Positions 7,898 through 16,626 of a DNA stretch of 64,000 nucleotides are shown in pieces (position 1 is the first letter of the stretch; every line of letters starts with the position of its first letter). This DNA comes from Streptomyces sp. A3M-1-3. Lineage in GTDB: Bacteria > Actinomycetota > Actinomycetes > Streptomycetales > Streptomycetaceae. The translations under genes were made by a program, and so were the position numbers. Below the pieces are notes generated by a model. That model did no database searches, had not been told where the DNA came from, and worked only from the letters and a program-made list of their open reading frames with translations. The DNA lies in NCBI RefSeq assembly GCF_024213665.1, contig NZ_JANAVP010000027.1:31891-95890 (forward strand). Direction: 5' to 3'.

Positions 7898-9169
7898 GTG
7901 CGAGTTCTCTTCGCGGTCGCACCGCTGACCGCGCATCTGTACCCCAGCATCCCGCTGGCATGGGCGCTGCAGAGCGCCGGACACGAAGTGCGGGTGGCCA
8001 GCAACACCGGTCTGGTCGGGCAGATCACCGCAGCCGGTCTCACGGCGGTCGATCTCGGCGAACGCACCTCGCCGCCCGCGCCGATCACCGACGGGGCGCT
8101 GGACCGCTTCAGCGACGCACTCGGGTTCGAGGCCGGCTCCGACTTCGACCAGCTCTGGCGGGCGACCGGCTACTACCTGATGGCCGCGTATTCGCGGTAC
8201 CACCCGGACGAGGAGGGACGGCAGGAGCTCGCCGACAACCTGGTCGAGGCCGCCCGCAACTGGCAACCGGACCTGGTGATCTGGGATCCGGCATGTCCGG
8301 TGGGATCGGTCGCGGCCCGCGAGTGCGGGGCCGCGTCCGCTCGGATGATGTGGGGCCCTGACTACTTCGGCTGGATCCGTAGGCGCTTGGTCGAACGCAT
8401 GAATGACCCGGCGTCCGCGGTGAGCGCGGACACGGATCCGCTCGCCGCGCTCCTGGCGCCGGTGTTCGGGCGGTTCGGCCATGACTTCTCCGAACAGTTG
8501 CTGTTCGGCGACTTGACTGTGGACCCGATCCCCTCGCAGCTGCCCAGGCCCGACGGGCTGCGCCGGGTCCCGATGCGCTGGGTGCCGTACACCGGGGCGG
8601 CCCCGGTGACGCAGTGGTTGTCGCAGCCACCGTCGCGGCCCCGGGTGTGCCTGTCGCTGGGCGTCACCGGGCGCACGGTCCACGACGGCCCGGACACGCG
8701 GATCACGGCCGCCTTCGAGGCGGTGGCCGACATGGACATCGAGGTGGTCGCCACGGTCAACGCCACTCAGTTGGGGGAGGACACGCGCGTCCCCGACAAC
8801 GTACGGATATTCGACTACATCCCGCTCACTCAGGTGATGCCGACCTGTTCAGCGATCATCCACCACGGTGGCTTCGGCACGTTCTTCGCGGCGGCCGCGC
8901 ACCGGGTGCCCCAGATGATCGTCATGGAGGAGCTGGGCAGCGCGCTGTCCAGTACCCGCTATCTGGAGGCCAGGGGCGCGGGCGTGGCCCTCCCCAGCGA
9001 CGGCCTGACCGCGGCGCAGGTGGGCGGCGGGCTTTCCAGGATGCTGACCGAGCCGTCGTTCCGACGGGGGGCCGCCGCCGTGTACGCGGACCTGACCTCC
9101 GTCCCCGGCCCCGGCGAGATCGTGCCGGTACTGGAGCGGATGGCCGCGCAGTACCGTACCCGGGACTGA
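7898..9169 (+). CDS. Glycosyltransferase, family 1 (antibiotic type)
   Basis: A 423-residue GT-B fold glycosyltransferase of the family that attaches TDP-deoxysugars to polyketides (UrdGT/DesVII type). N-terminal acceptor domain starts MRVLFAVAPLTAHLYPSIPL. The C-terminal donor domain carries the nucleotide-binding pattern IIHHGGFGTFFAAAAHRVPQ near residue 325. It begins with GTG, 10 nt after the preceding stop. Since the second glycosyltransferase at 33.2 kb is destroyed, this is the only intact one in the window and is expected to transfer the trideoxyhexose built by the genes from 23.8 to 30.7 kb and by the neighbouring 3,5-epimerase. Confidence 0.92.
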   Translation: MRVLFAVAPLTAHLYPSIPLAWALQSAGHEVRVASNTGLVGQITAAGLTAVDLGERTSPPAPITDGALDRFSDALGFEAGSDFDQLWRATGYYLMAAYSRYHPDEEGRQELADNLVEAARNWQPDLVIWDPACPVGSVAARECGAASARMMWGPDYFGWIRRRLVERMNDPASAVSADTDPLAALLAPVFGRFGHDFSEQLLFGDLTVDPIPSQLPRPDGLRRVPMRWVPYTGAAPVTQWLSQPPSRPRVCLSLGVTGRTVHDGPDTRITAAFEAVADMDIEVVATVNATQLGEDTRVPDNVRIFDYIPLTQVMPTCSAIIHHGGFGTFFAAAAHRVPQMIVMEELGSALSSTRYLEARGAGVALPSDGLTAAQVGGGLSRMLTEPSFRRGAAAVYADLTSVPGPGEIVPVLERMAAQYRTRD

Positions 9170-9176
9170 ACCGGAC

Positions 9177-9752
9177 ATGGATGTAGTCGAGACCCGGGTG
9201 CCGGGCGCGTTCGTGTTCACCCCGAAGCAGATCCGCGATGAGCGGGGCGCGTTCTTCGAAGCGTTCCGCTGCAACCAGATCGAGGCGGTCACCGGGCGTC
9301 CCTTCCGGCCCGAACAGATCAACTACTCGGTGTCCCGGCGGAACACCCTCCGCGGTGTCCACGGGGTGGCCGTACCGCCGGGACAGGCCAAGTACGTCAC
9401 CTGCGTCCGCGGGGCGCTTCGCGACATCGTCGTCGACCTGCGGGTGGGTTCGCCCACCTTCGGTGCGCACCACGTGACCCTGCTGGACGCCGAGTCCGGG
9501 CGGTGCGTGTACGTGCCGGAGGGGGTCGGGCACGGATTCCTGTCCCTCACCGACGACGCCTGCATCTGTTACGTGGTCTCCACGCCGTACGTGCCCGGCA
9601 CGCAGATCGACGTCAACCCGCTCGACCCCGACCTGGCGCTCCCGTGGGGGTTCAGCGAGCCGCCACTGATGTCGGGGAAGGACGCGAACGCACCCGGGGT
9701 GCATGCGGCGCTCGCCTCGGGGGCGCTCGCGGACTGGCACGACGTGCGCTGA
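9177..9752 (+). CDS. dTDP-4-keto-6-deoxyhexose 3,5-epimerase (RmlC-like)
   Basis: A 191-residue cupin epimerase acting on dTDP-4-keto-6-deoxyhexoses and converting the D to the L series by inverting C-5 (and sometimes C-3). Family signatures: FTPKQIRDERGAFFEAFR, the NTLRGVHGV strand with the catalytic His, KYVTCVRGALRDIVVDLRVG and VPEGVGHGFLSLTDDACICY. It starts 8 nt after the glycosyltransferase and is separated from the other sugar genes by 14 kb. Its presence argues that the final sugar is of the L configuration. Whether it inverts C-5 only cannot be settled from sequence. Confidence 0.93.
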   Translation: MDVVETRVPGAFVFTPKQIRDERGAFFEAFRCNQIEAVTGRPFRPEQINYSVSRRNTLRGVHGVAVPPGQAKYVTCVRGALRDIVVDLRVGSPTFGAHHVTLLDAESGRCVYVPEGVGHGFLSLTDDACICYVVSTPYVPGTQIDVNPLDPDLALPWGFSEPPLMSGKDANAPGVHAALASGALADWHDVR

Positions 9753-9828
9753 TCCTGCCGGACGGGGCGTACGGGACACCTCGGGGCAGTGCGCGAAACA
9801 GCCGACGGAGCCTCAGCAAGATCAGGTC

Positions 9829-9859
9829 TTGACCTCAACTCGGCTTGAGGTTCTAGGGT
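9829..9859 (+). promoter_or_regulatory. SoxR-type promoter of the exporter gene
   Basis: A perfect 18-bp inverted repeat CCTCAACTCGGCTTGAGG (9833-9850; 6-bp arms, 6-bp centre) matches the known SoxR box, which in E. coli soxS is CCTCAAGTTAACTTGAGG. It sits between a TTGACC -35 element (9829-9834) and a TAGGGT -10 element (9854-9859). The spacer is 19 bp, the overlong spacing that MerR-family activators require. The next gene is the MFS exporter, with AGGGAG 7 nt before its TTG at 9901. So the exporter is predicted to be induced by redox-active quinones through a SoxR encoded elsewhere. Confidence 0.88.
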
Positions 9860-9900
9860 TCGGTCGTTCGGCGCTCAATGACAACGCAGGGAGATTCATT

Positions 9901-11490
9901 TTGATTACCGACGGCGATAAGTCGGAAGCACCACGGGCGACCCGTAGAGAATGGCTGGGGCTGGCGGTCCTCGCGCTTCCGACCATGCTCATCGCCATGG
10001 ACCTGACCGTGCTGCACCTGGCATTACCCACGCTCACGGCCGACCTGCGGCCCGGCAACACCGAGTTGTTGTGGATCGTGGACATCTACGGCTTCCTCAT
10101 CGCCGGCTTCCTCATCCCCATGGGCGCGATCGGGGACAGGATCGGCCGCCGGCGGCTGCTGCTGATCGGCGCGGCCGCGTTCGGAGTGGCCTCGGTGCTC
10201 TCGGCATTCGCGGCCAACCCGACGATGCTCATCGCTGCCCGGGCGCTGCTGGGCATCGCGGGCGCCACGCTGATGCCCTCCACCCTCTCCCTGATCCGGG
10301 TCATGTTCCAGGACCCCAAGCAGCAGGGTGCTGCGATCGGCGCCTGGACCGGCTTCTTCGGCCTCGGTACGGTGATCGGCCCGCTGGTCGGCGGGACCTT
10401 CCTGGAGCTCTTCTGGTGGGGCGCGGTCTTCGTGATCGGCGTTCCCGTGATGGCGCTGCTGCTCGTCCTCGGCCCGATGCTGCTGCCTGAGTACCGGGAC
10501 CGATCGGTCGCCCGTCCGGACCTCATCAGCGCCGTCATGTCCGTCATCGGCATGCTCGCCCTGATCTTCGGTCTCAAGCGGATCGCCGAGAGCGGGCTGG
10601 GCCTGGAGTCGGGCGTCCCGATCGTGTTCGGCCTGGTGCTCGCCATGCTGTTCGTGTACCGCCAGAGCCGCCTGGCCCAGCCCCTGGTGGACCTCAAGCT
10701 GTTCAGCAACAGCCTGTTCGGCACCGCGCTGGGCATGCTGGTGCTCGCCACCCTGCTCTCCGCCGGACTGCAGTTCTTCGTCATCCAGTATCTGCAGCTC
10801 GTTCGGGGCCTGTCCCCGGTCCAGGCCGGGCTCTGGTCGCTGCCGATCACCCTCGGAGTCATGGTCGGCGCGATGGGTGGGCCGGCGCTCGCCGGGCGGG
10901 TGAAGCTCAGCAATCTGCTTGCCGGGGGCCTGGTGGTCTCCGCGCTCGGCATGGTGATGCTGACCCGCGTCAGCGGCCCCTCCGACCTGTTCCTCGCGGT
11001 GGGCGGGACGGCCGTCATCGGTCTCGGGCTCGGCCCGATGATCTCGCTCGGCACCGGACTGATCGTGGGTGCGGCCCCGCCCGAGCGGGCCGGTGCCGCG
11101 TCCGCGTTGGCCGCGACCGGCCCCGAACTCGGCAGCGCGCTGGGGGTCGCGGTGATCGGTAGCGTCGGCTTCGCGGTGTACCGGTCCAACCTGGCCGACC
11201 GGCTCCCCGATGGGCTCTCCGCACGGGACACCGACGCGGCGAAGGACACCCTCGCTGCCGCGGTGGACACCGCCCGCGGGCTTCCCACCGAGGTCGCCGA
11301 CCGATTGTTGGCGGTGGCCCGCGACTCCTTTGTACAGGGCCTCCAGACGACCGCGGTCGTCGGTGCGGTGCTCGCCCTGCTGCTGGCAGCGGCGGCCGCG
11401 ACCCTGTTGCGCAACGCCCAAATGCCGGGTCCTCCGCCGGTCACGGAGGCGGACGACACGGCGAAGCCTCTAGAGAAAGCGGACAACTGA
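9901..11490 (+). CDS. MFS drug exporter, 14-TM DHA2 family
   Basis: A 529-residue multidrug/antibiotic efflux protein of the QacA/LfrA type, presumably exporting the cluster product across the plasma membrane in exchange for protons. About 14 hydrophobic segments are visible. MDLTVLHLALPTL in TM1 and GDRIGRRRLLLIGAAAFG after TM2 are the family motifs. Start is TTG at 9901, with AGGGAG 7 nt before it and the SoxR-type promoter just upstream; the frame is open further upstream but passes through that promoter. Codon 42 is TTA (10024-10026), so translation should need the bldA tRNA. The next gene begins 2 nt after the stop. Confidence 0.92.
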   Translation: MITDGDKSEAPRATRREWLGLAVLALPTMLIAMDLTVLHLALPTLTADLRPGNTELLWIVDIYGFLIAGFLIPMGAIGDRIGRRRLLLIGAAAFGVASVLSAFAANPTMLIAARALLGIAGATLMPSTLSLIRVMFQDPKQQGAAIGAWTGFFGLGTVIGPLVGGTFLELFWWGAVFVIGVPVMALLLVLGPMLLPEYRDRSVARPDLISAVMSVIGMLALIFGLKRIAESGLGLESGVPIVFGLVLAMLFVYRQSRLAQPLVDLKLFSNSLFGTALGMLVLATLLSAGLQFFVIQYLQLVRGLSPVQAGLWSLPITLGVMVGAMGGPALAGRVKLSNLLAGGLVVSALGMVMLTRVSGPSDLFLAVGGTAVIGLGLGPMISLGTGLIVGAAPPERAGAASALAATGPELGSALGVAVIGSVGFAVYRSNLADRLPDGLSARDTDAAKDTLAAAVDTARGLPTEVADRLLAVARDSFVQGLQTTAVVGAVLALLLAAAAATLLRNAQMPGPPPVTEADDTAKPLEKADN

Positions 11491-11491
11491 C

Positions 11492-11902
11492 GTGCCGGAC
11501 ACGAGCTCTGCGACCAACGCGGTCCAGACACCTGTGGGTGTCTGGACCGGCCTGGTGCGCCACGACGACGAGACCGACTCCTACACCATCTCCTTCGCGC
11601 CGGACGGAACGATCGCGCTGCGCACGTCCGTCACCGTGGGCACCGGGACCTGGGTCGCCGGGGAGGCGGGGAAATTCTCCTACGATCTCACCGAGACCTT
11701 CACCCCGGCGAGCGGCCGCGCGGGGCGGGTACAGGCTCACGTCGAGGCCCACATCGAGGGGGCCGCGCACAGGGGAGTCGGCACCGCCCGGATCTACACC
11801 CCCGACGGCACGTTGGTGCACAGCGCCACGGCCGAGTTCGCCGGTGACCGAGTCGGTGACGCACCAGCCGACTGGCACGACGCCGCCGGCACGGCGTTGT
11901 GA
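11492..11902 (+). CDS. Hypothetical small protein behind the exporter
   Basis: A 136-residue protein with GTG start one base after the exporter stop, hence translationally coupled. I do not recognise a named family. The sequence is rich in beta-strand patterns (VWTGLVRHDDETDSYTISF, GTGTWVAGEAGKFSYDLTE, GVGTARIYTPDGTLVHS), has no membrane segment or Cys, and resembles a small lipocalin- or NTF2-like barrel. It overlaps the GTG of the next gene by 4 nt. A role in binding or chaperoning the product is possible but is inference from position only. Confidence 0.6.
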   Translation: MPDTSSATNAVQTPVGVWTGLVRHDDETDSYTISFAPDGTIALRTSVTVGTGTWVAGEAGKFSYDLTETFTPASGRAGRVQAHVEAHIEGAAHRGVGTARIYTPDGTLVHSATAEFAGDRVGDAPADWHDAAGTAL

Positions 11903-13268
11903 GCCTGGGTACGCCGATCCGCGGACGCACGCTCCACCGTGGGGATGACGGATTCGAGGAGGCCAGCTCCGGCTGGCTGCTCAATGTCGAGCACCGCCCC
12001 TTCGCCGTCGTGATCGCCGCCGACGCCGACGACGTGGCCGCCGCCGTCCGATTCGCCGCCACGGCGAACCGGCCGGTCGCGGTGGAGTCGACCGGCCACG
12101 GCAAGTCGGTGGCCTCCGACGGGGCGGTGTTCGTTTCGACGAGGGAACTGCGCGAGCTCTCGGTCGATCCACGGGCCGCAACCGCCCGGATTGGGGCGGG
12201 TCTGAGCTGGGGCGAGGTGCTGACCGCCACCGCCGAGCACGGCCTGGCGCCGCTCTGCGGCTCCTCGGCCGAGGTCGGAGTGATGGGCTTCCTGACCGGT
12301 GGCGGACTGCCGCTGGCCTGCCGGGTTTCGCCGCGGACCGTGTCCGCTCCCTGGAGTTGGTCACGGCCGACGGCCGGGTCCGTACCGTCTCGCCGACCCG
12401 GGAACCCGATCTGTTCTGGGCGGTACGGGGCGGCAAGAGCAACTTCGGCGTGGTGACCGCGGCCGAGATCGACCTGGTGCCACTGCGGAGCGTCTACGCC
12501 GGCGAGCTCTACTACCCGGGCGAGGACCCCGCGTATGCGGCGCACGTGGTGCGGTCCTATCTGGCCTGGGCCAAGGAACAGCCGGAGGAGATGTCGTCCT
12601 CGGTGACACTGCTGCGGTTTCCTGACGCGCCGCACCTGCCCGATGAGTACCGTGGCCGGTCCTTCGTGCTGGTGCACATCGTCTGCACCGCCGACGAGGA
12701 GCGGGGCGACCGGCTGGTGGAACCGCTGCGCGCGCTCGCCCCCGAGAAGGACACCTGCGCCACGATGCCGTACACGCAGGTCACCGAGATCCATCACGAC
12801 CCGAAGCACCCGGTCAGCGTGCACTTCCGCAGCGCGCTGCTGCACGAGCTCGACGACGTGGCGGTCGAGACGCTGGTCTCGTTCATCGATCCGGCGCTGC
12901 CCGGAGGACCGTTCCCCAACATCGAGCTGCGCCACCTGGGCGGGGCGCTGAGCCGGCCGCCCGAGCTGGCGCACGCGGTGGGCGTCAGGGACGCGCCGTT
13001 CCACCTGTGGATGCGGACGCCGACCCCGGACGGGACGGCGGACGAGGCGCGCCGGGTCTCGGACGAGGTGCTGAAACGGCTGAGGCCATGGGACACCGGC
13101 GACCTGCTGCCGGGGTTCCTGTTCGACCACGACTCCGACCCCGAGCGGGTCCGGAGGGCTTACGCGGAGCCGGACTACCGGCGGCTGACCCGCCTGAAGG
13201 CCGAGTACGACCCGCACAACCTGTTCCGCATCAACCACAACATCCCGCCCGTCTTCGACGGCGCGTGA
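11899..13268 (+). pseudogene. Berberine-bridge-type FAD oxidase, frameshifted
   Basis: Two overlapping frames together encode one BBE-like oxidoreductase. The first (from GTG 11899) gives the FAD-binding part with the likely flavinylation His in ESTGHGKSVASDG and ends correctly in GVMGFLTGGGLPLACR. The second picks up around 12325 as GFAADRVRSLELVTADG, continues through REPDLFWAVRGGKSNFGVV and ends YDPHNLFRINHNIPPVF at 13268. Compared with the intact paralogue at 20741 (GFLSRKHGMTIDD), a net loss of 1 mod 3 bases, most simply 7 nt including two codons, is placed at about 12318-12326. Without correction the product stops at 12456 and lacks the substrate domain. Real mutation or sequencing error cannot be separated here. 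Confidence 0.85.
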
Positions 13269-13285
13269 AAGGGGGAATGGCCGGA

Positions 13286-14401
13286 ATGTCGGTTACATCG
13301 GAGATACAGGCACCGCTGGTCGAGGCCGCCAAGCTGGCCGGGGCCCAGGCCGTGCAGGCCGACGCCGAGCGCCGGGTGAGCCCGGAGGTGATACGGGCAG
13401 TGGTGGACGCCGGGTTCGCCCGGTGGCTGGTGCCGACCCGCTGGGGCGGGGCCGAGCGCAGTTACACGGAGCTGACCGCCGCGGTGGCGAAGCTGGGTGA
13501 GGAGTGTTCCTCGACGGCATGGCTCGCCTGCCTCGCCGCTCATGCCGCCCGGTACGTGGCCTGTCTGCCCGAGCAGGGCCAGGCAGACATCTGGGGGGAC
13601 GGCCCCGACGCGCTGGTGGCGGCCGTCATCAAGCCGCTGGGTACGGCGGTCGATGCGGAGGGCGGGTTCCGGCTCACCGGCTCCTGGACCTACGTCAGCG
13701 GCGTCGAGCACGCCGACTGGGCGCTGCTGACGGGCCCTGCCCCCGGCCCGAAGTCCGGCGGGCAGCCGATGAGGCTCTTCGCGGTACCGCGACAGGACTA
13801 CACCTTCGAAGACACCTGGTCCTCCCTCGGCATGCGGGGCACCGGCAGCCACACGCTCGTCCTGGACGACGTGTTCGTGCCCGAGCACCGCGTCTGCCTG
13901 CGCGCGGACGCGTTCCGGGGCGCGACGGTGGGCCTGCCGGGGCGCCCCCCGCTGCCGAACCCCGCCGTGAGCGGGCTGACGTTCGTTGCCCCCGTACTGG
14001 GCGCCGCGCGTGGCGCGCTCGCGGCCGCGACGCAGTTCGTGGCGGTCGCCCCGACCGGTCCCCGGGCCGCCGCCGGCCCGTCCTACCAGGTGGACTACGC
14101 CAGGGCCGCCGGAGAGATCGACGCGGCCCAGCTGCTGCTGGAGCGGGCCTCCGCCGTCGTGGACGGTGGCGCCCTGTCCCCGGAGCTCGCACGCCGCAAC
14201 CGCAGGGACTTCGCGCTGGCGCTCCAGATGCTGGTCGACGCGACCGACCGGTTGCTGAGGATCGGCGGCACCAGGGCCCAGGAGGACGGGCACCCGCTGC
14301 AGCGGTACTGGCGGGACGTGCACTCGGTCACCGGCCACGCGGTCATGCAGTTCGAGCCTGCGGGGATCGACTACACCCAGGGCCTCGTCGGGCCGGCCTG
14401 A
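13286..14401 (+). CDS. Two-component flavin-dependent monooxygenase (acyl-CoA dehydrogenase fold)
   Basis: A 371-residue group D flavin monooxygenase with the acyl-CoA dehydrogenase fold, the family of ActVA-ORF5, HpaB and DszC-like oxygenases that use free reduced flavin. Visible signatures: GFARWLVPTRWGGAE in the N-terminal helical domain, WLACLAAHAARYVACLP, the GGFRLTGSWTYVSGVEHADW middle beta-domain, and C-terminal helices ending DRLLRIGGTRAQEDGHPLQRYWRDVH. The GGGGG ribosome site lies 10 nt from ATG 13286; ATG 13277 is too close to it. Needs a flavin reductase, supplied by the gene at 16096. Expected to hydroxylate an aromatic or quinone ring, substrate unknown. Confidence 0.85.
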   Translation: MSVTSEIQAPLVEAAKLAGAQAVQADAERRVSPEVIRAVVDAGFARWLVPTRWGGAERSYTELTAAVAKLGEECSSTAWLACLAAHAARYVACLPEQGQADIWGDGPDALVAAVIKPLGTAVDAEGGFRLTGSWTYVSGVEHADWALLTGPAPGPKSGGQPMRLFAVPRQDYTFEDTWSSLGMRGTGSHTLVLDDVFVPEHRVCLRADAFRGATVGLPGRPPLPNPAVSGLTFVAPVLGAARGALAAATQFVAVAPTGPRAAAGPSYQVDYARAAGEIDAAQLLLERASAVVDGGALSPELARRNRRDFALALQMLVDATDRLLRIGGTRAQEDGHPLQRYWRDVHSVTGHAVMQFEPAGIDYTQGLVGPA

Positions 14402-14412
14402 AGGAGACGAAC

Positions 14413-15243
14413 ATGATCTTGATATCCGGAGCCACCGGGCACGTCGGCAGGCCGTTGGTGAACGAACTGCTCGCGGCCGGCCGAAAGGTACGGGCACTCA
14501 GCCGCGAACCGGTTGGGGCCGACCTGCCCGCCGAGGTCGAGGTGGCCGCCACCGTCGATCTGCCCCTGGACGGCATCGACTCTGTCTTCTTCGTCCTGGC
14601 CGCGTTCCCGGGGGGCTCCGCGGAACCGATCGCCCGGATGAAGGCGGCGGGGATCCGCCGCATCGTCGCCCTGTCGTCCTACTCGGTCCTCGACGACGAC
14701 CCCAAGAACATGATCGCCGTGAAACACCGGGAGCTGGAGCGCCACATCCGGGAGACCGGTGCGGAATGGACGTTCCTGCGGCCCGCCGGAGGGTTTGCCG
14801 CGACCGCCCTGGAGTGGGCCGGGCAGATCAGGACCGAAGGCGTCGCCCGTTTCCCCTTCGGGGACGCGTGGACCGCCCCCGTTCACGAGCGCGACATCGC
14901 GGCGGTGGCCGCCCGCGCGCTGCTGACCGACGAACTAGTCGGCAAAACACCGCTGTTCAGTGGTCCGGAGTCGCTCAGCTACGCCGACCGGGCACGGATC
15001 ATCGGCGAAGTGACCGGCGAGCCGGTCCGCTTCGCGGAGCTCACCCACGACGAGGCGCGGCAGGAGTGGCTCCGGGCCGGTATCCCCCCGCACGCCGTGG
15101 AGGCACGGCTGAGGATCTTCGCCAAGCTGGTTGGCACCCCGCACGAGATCTCGCCGGTCGACTCCTACCTCGGCAGGCCCGGGCTGAGCTTCGCCCAGTG
15201 GGTCGCCGATCACGCAGACACGTTCCGGAAGGGAACATCATGA
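14413..15243 (+). CDS. NmrA-type NAD(P)-binding reductase (paralogue 1)
   Basis: A 276-residue atypical SDR of the NmrA/HSCARG group. The Rossmann loop SGATGHVGRPLVNELLAAG is at residues 5-23, followed by KVRALSREP. Then come VFFVLAAFPGG, a GIRRIVALSSYSV strand and the WTFLRPAGGFAATALEWA segment. No classical SDR Tyr-x3-Lys pair is evident, as is normal for NmrA proteins. It is one of three paralogues in a row (14413, 15240, 16627) and has the lowest similarity in its middle part, where several residues between strands 2 and 4 are missing. ATGA overlap with the next gene. Likely reduces a quinone or ketone intermediate, or senses NADP(H). Confidence 0.8.
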   Translation: MILISGATGHVGRPLVNELLAAGRKVRALSREPVGADLPAEVEVAATVDLPLDGIDSVFFVLAAFPGGSAEPIARMKAAGIRRIVALSSYSVLDDDPKNMIAVKHRELERHIRETGAEWTFLRPAGGFAATALEWAGQIRTEGVARFPFGDAWTAPVHERDIAAVAARALLTDELVGKTPLFSGPESLSYADRARIIGEVTGEPVRFAELTHDEARQEWLRAGIPPHAVEARLRIFAKLVGTPHEISPVDSYLGRPGLSFAQWVADHADTFRKGTS

Positions 15244-16064
15244 TTCTGGTAGCCGGTGCCACAGGCAACGTGGGCGGCGAGCTGCTGCGGCAGCTGCGTG
15301 CCGAAGGGGCCCCCGTTCGGGCGCTCACCCGGAACCCGGGGCGGGCCGCGCTCCCGGCCGATGTGGACGTGGTCGGAGGGGACTTCGCCACACCGGAGTC
15401 GCTGGTCAAGGCATTCTCCGGGGTGGAGGCCGCCTTCCTCATGATGTCCGGGAACGAGACCGCGGTGGTCGAGGAGGCGGCCCGCGCCGGGGTGCGGCGG
15501 ATCGTGCTGCTCTCCAGCGTGGCCGTGGAGACCCGCCCGGAATCCCTGATCGGCAGGGTGCACCAGGAGGCCGAAAGCGCCATCGAGGGATCGGGTCTCG
15601 AGTGGACGTTCCTGCGTCCGGGCCAGTTCGCCTCCAACACCCGGGCCTGGGCATCGCAGATCGCCGAGGGCGATGTCGTCCGCACGCCGTTCGCCCGGGT
15701 GGGCCTGCCCGCCATCCACCCCGGTGACATCGCGGCGGTGGCCAGGACCGCGCTCACCGAGGAAGGGCACGTGGCCACGGTCTACTCGCTCAGCGGCCCC
15801 CGGGCGGTCACGCCCGTCGAGCAGGTGGCGGCGATCGGCGAAGCGATCGGCCGGAAGCTGCGGCACGAGGAGATCACCGCGGAGCGGGCCGGCGAGGAGA
15901 TGGCCGCTTTCATGCCGGCCGAGATCGTGGCCGCCACCCTGGACTTCCTCGGCAGCCCCACCGCGACGGAGACTCAGGCCCTGCCCACGGTCGAGAAGGT
16001 GACGGGGAAGCCGGCGAGGACGTTCGCGCGGTGGGCGCGCGACAACGCCGACGGGTTCCGCTGA
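15240..16064 (+). CDS. NmrA-type NAD(P)-binding reductase (paralogue 2)
   Basis: A 274-residue NmrA-like protein beginning MILVAGATGNVGGELLRQL, with VRALTRNPGRAALP as the NADPH-binding second strand. DVVGGDFATPESLVKAFSGV, GVRRIVLLSSVAVE and LEWTFLRPGQFASNTRAWAS follow in family order. Its ATG overlaps the previous stop. Domain order and length are the same as in the 16627 paralogue and the C-terminal tail (PARTFARWARDNADGFR) is shared by all three, which indicates tandem duplication within the cluster. Function as a tailoring reductase is inferred from context. Confidence 0.82.
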   Translation: MILVAGATGNVGGELLRQLRAEGAPVRALTRNPGRAALPADVDVVGGDFATPESLVKAFSGVEAAFLMMSGNETAVVEEAARAGVRRIVLLSSVAVETRPESLIGRVHQEAESAIEGSGLEWTFLRPGQFASNTRAWASQIAEGDVVRTPFARVGLPAIHPGDIAAVARTALTEEGHVATVYSLSGPRAVTPVEQVAAIGEAIGRKLRHEEITAERAGEEMAAFMPAEIVAATLDFLGSPTATETQALPTVEKVTGKPARTFARWARDNADGFR

Positions 16065-16095
16065 CACCCAGGAAAGGGCAGGGTGCGCGACAGTG

Positions 16096-16581
16096 ATGAC
16101 CCAGCGCAGTTTCCGCGACGTACTGGGACGTTTCGGCACCGGAGTGGTGCTGGTGACCGCGGAGTCGGACGGCGGGCCGGTCGGCATGGCGGTGAACTCC
16201 TTCACCTCCGTGTCCCTGGATCCACCTCTCATCGCGTTCTGCGCCGCGCTGACCTCGACCACCTGGCCGGCGATCCGGGCGACGGGCGGTTTCGCCATTA
16301 CGATCCTCAGCGATACGCAGGAAGAGGTCTGCCGGGCCTTCTCGGTACGCGACACGGACCGGTTCGCCGGCCGGGACTGGGCCCGGACCCCTGCCGGGCG
16401 GCCCACGGTGGTGGACGGACTCGGCTGGCTGGACTGCCGGATCAGGACCGTCCAGGTCGAAGGGGATCACGAACTGGTGATCGCCGAAGCGGAGGACTGG
16501 TCCGTCGGGGCTGACGCGAGGCCACTGATCTTCCATTCCGGCCGCTACGCCAGCCTGGAAGAGCGCTTGCACGCGGAATGA
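16096..16581 (+). CDS. NAD(P)H:flavin oxidoreductase partner of the two-component oxygenase
   Basis: A 161-residue flavin reductase-like domain protein (ActVB/HpaC family) that makes FMNH2 or FADH2 for the monooxygenase at 13286. Family landmarks: RDVLGRFGTGVVLVTAESDG at the N terminus, VGMAVNSFTSVSLDPPLIAFC with the flavin-binding loop, and GLGWLDCRIRTVQVEGDHELVIAEAEDW split over the C-terminal barrel. GTG 16093 is an alternative start one codon earlier. It is embedded between NmrA paralogues 2 and 3, in the same operon as its predicted partner. Confidence 0.9.
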   Translation: MTQRSFRDVLGRFGTGVVLVTAESDGGPVGMAVNSFTSVSLDPPLIAFCAALTSTTWPAIRATGGFAITILSDTQEEVCRAFSVRDTDRFAGRDWARTPAGRPTVVDGLGWLDCRIRTVQVEGDHELVIAEAEDWSVGADARPLIFHSGRYASLEERLHAE

Positions 16582-16626
16582 AGTCATCGAGAGTCATCAA
16601 GGAATGTCCGTGAGATGGGAGGGCTC

